Positions 63,092 to 64,000 of a stretch of 64,000 nucleotides of DNA are shown in pieces. The DNA lies in NCBI RefSeq assembly GCF_000733845.1, contig NZ_JPOI01000001.1, forward strand, positions 705,001 through 769,000, read 5' to 3'. The position numbers and the translations under genes are program-made. This DNA is from Geobacillus vulcani PSS1. Its GTDB lineage: Bacteria > Bacillota > Bacilli > Bacillales > Anoxybacillaceae. Position 1 is the first letter of the stretch, and each line of letters starts with the position of its first letter. Under the pieces are notes generated by a model, which was not told where the DNA came from, did not search any database, and was given only the letters and a program-made list of their open reading frames with translations.

Positions 63092-63685
63092 TTATTCCAC
63101 TTTTTCAATGGTCACGGTGAAATCATCCTTCATGCTTGCCAACTTACTTGAAAGCTCCTCTACGTCCGATTCAACCTTGCCTAATCGAATCAACCCCGGC
63201 GAATAACGCCAATCATCATAAAAAATGGTGATGTCTTTCCAAGGGGCATAATACGCGAAATCTCCGGCCTTCGGCGTAACGCCTTCTGGCGCGCCTTCTG
63301 TACTGAGCCCTTCTTCTAATATACTCATTTTTTCGAATCCACTGAAGTCTTCGAACGTGAGTGTCAACGGCAACCTGCTTAGCAAATCCCTACTTGTCGG
63401 ATTGTCATACATGTTGACGATGACTTCTCCATGATCGAAAATCAATCTGATTTTGGTATTTTCAATACTGTTGTCTTCATCCGGAGCATCTTGTCCTCTC
63501 TTTGCGACGGAATGTCCTCGATTCTCTTCTTGTCCTGCAATCGAAACGTCCCGTTTGTCGTTCGTTGATGGGTTTTCAACCGTCTCAGCCTCGTCAAAAG
63601 CCGAATTTCCACTTTGATTTCCACCACAAGCTGCAACAGCGAAAATCAACGTCAAGGAGAAAGTCGCTGATAACAATTTGGACAT
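63092..63685 (-). CDS. Cyclophilin-like lipoprotein
   Basis: 197 residues from ATG 63685 (RBS GGAGGG). Lipobox VAACG with Cys20, then a low-complexity acidic and polar linker to ~75, then a cyclophilin-like domain (IRLIFDHGEVIVNMYDNPTSRDLLSRLPLTLTFEDFSGFEK, YYAPWKDITIFYDD) as in cyclophilin_like (PF18050) proteins. Anchored outside the membrane; no peptidyl-prolyl isomerase residues can be confirmed. RBS overlaps the remnant of the MFS gene upstream. Confidence 0.87.
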   Translation of the reverse strand: MSKLLSATFSLTLIFAVAACGGNQSGNSAFDEAETVENPSTNDKRDVSIAGQEENRGHSVAKRGQDAPDEDNSIENTKIRLIFDHGEVIVNMYDNPTSRDLLSRLPLTLTFEDFSGFEKMSILEEGLSTEGAPEGVTPKAGDFAYYAPWKDITIFYDDWRYSPGLIRLGKVESDVEELSSKLASMKDDFTVTIEKVE

Positions 63686-63702
63686 ATCGCGCATCCCTCC
63701 AT

Positions 63703-63993
63703 TCATCTCTCAAGTCCCGATGGACGCGGCAAACAGAAACAACGCAGCAATGAGAACAACAATGGTTTACGTCTCCCATGAGCATCACTTAAAGGGCCCA
63801 TGACAATTTGGCCCAAAGCAATTCCTAACCAACTAGCGGTTGAACTGGCTTGACTCATCGACGTACTCGTTTCGAAAAAATCCGCGATTCTAGGGAGTGA
63901 TGAAAGATACATATCCACAGTAAAAGGGCCCAGTGCTGAAAATGCACCTAACACCACAGCAAAGAAATTGCCGCTCTGTTGTTTATCTTGCAT
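63703..63993 (-). pseudogene. MFS transporter (Bcr/CflA type), truncated and frameshifted
   Basis: 96 codons starting ATG 63993. Residues 1-76 are a good N-terminus of a Bcr-type drug transporter: ALGPFTVDMYLSSLP, helix 2 TASWLGIALGQIVMGPLSDAHGRRKP. After this the frame turns to unrelated CFCLPRP, whereas another frame continues with a hydrophobic IAALFLFAASIGT like helix 3. The other nine helices are absent; the cyclophilin-like gene follows. A frameshift plus deletion. Confidence 0.75.
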
Positions 63994-64000
63994 TTTAACC

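Overview
The window is chromosomal DNA of a thermophilic Bacillaceae, almost certainly Geobacillus (G. kaustophilus / thermoleovorans / stearothermophilus group). This rests on the proteins and gene order: endospore genes (cmpA, a Coat F-type coat protein, spo0M, ytaF), lipoteichoic acid synthase, a roc arginine regulon, an R2-like ligand-binding oxidase of the type studied in G. kaustophilus, and Gram-positive Shine-Dalgarno sites with frequent GTG and TTG starts. No rRNA, CRISPR array, prophage or plasmid gene is seen.

Layout. 1-950: a tRNA operon on the minus strand (Asn-Ser-Glu-Asp-Gln-Lys-Leu, Leu cut by the window edge) behind a near-consensus sigma-A promoter. Two related ~135-bp elements each carry an extra copy of the 5' end of the tRNA they precede. 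1066-13319: a block syntenic with the Bacillus subtilis ydb/ydc region (ydcK, cmpA, tex, ndoA-ndoAI, alr, ydcC, acpS, rhomboid ydcA, cshA, murF, ddl), lacking the rsb-sigB genes and ydbS/ydbT. 13565-18531: envelope genes (lipid glycosyltransferase, DedA protein, polysaccharide deacetylase, a MurG-type transferase, UppP). 18719-25783: a ROK protein, sporulation genes and a potassium module (KimA behind a c-di-AMP riboswitch, then KtrB/D). 26237-36679: ltaS, aprX, an amidase, a linearmycin-resistance-like two-component/ABC exporter locus, a kinase remnant and a DinB protein.

36763-44508: a DsbA-like protein, then an operon R2lox - aldehyde dehydrogenase - Fe alcohol dehydrogenase with a FadR-like operator upstream, an IS110-family element and an acyl-CoA dehydrogenase. 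45100-48967: a Fur-controlled ferric-siderophore ABC operon. 49246-59080: a second DedA protein and the arginine/ornithine catabolic genes rocC, rocA, rocD, rocG, rocB with divergent rocR. 59127-64000: TatD, DinB, a yoaS-yozG-yoaT-like membrane/regulator operon, an SDR, a cyclophilin-like lipoprotein and a broken MFS transporter.

Functional links. ddl, murF, alr, the MurG-type transferase, UppP, the DedA proteins and LtaS form a wall and lipid-carrier theme. KimA and KtrB/D handle potassium under c-di-AMP. The R2lox-ALDH-ADH operon looks like an oxidation pathway for a hydrophobic substrate feeding acyl-CoA metabolism. RocR lacks the GAFTGA loop needed to contact sigma-54, and the roc promoters look sigma-A-like, suggesting rewired arginine control. 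All functions are inferred from sequence alone; no searches could be run.
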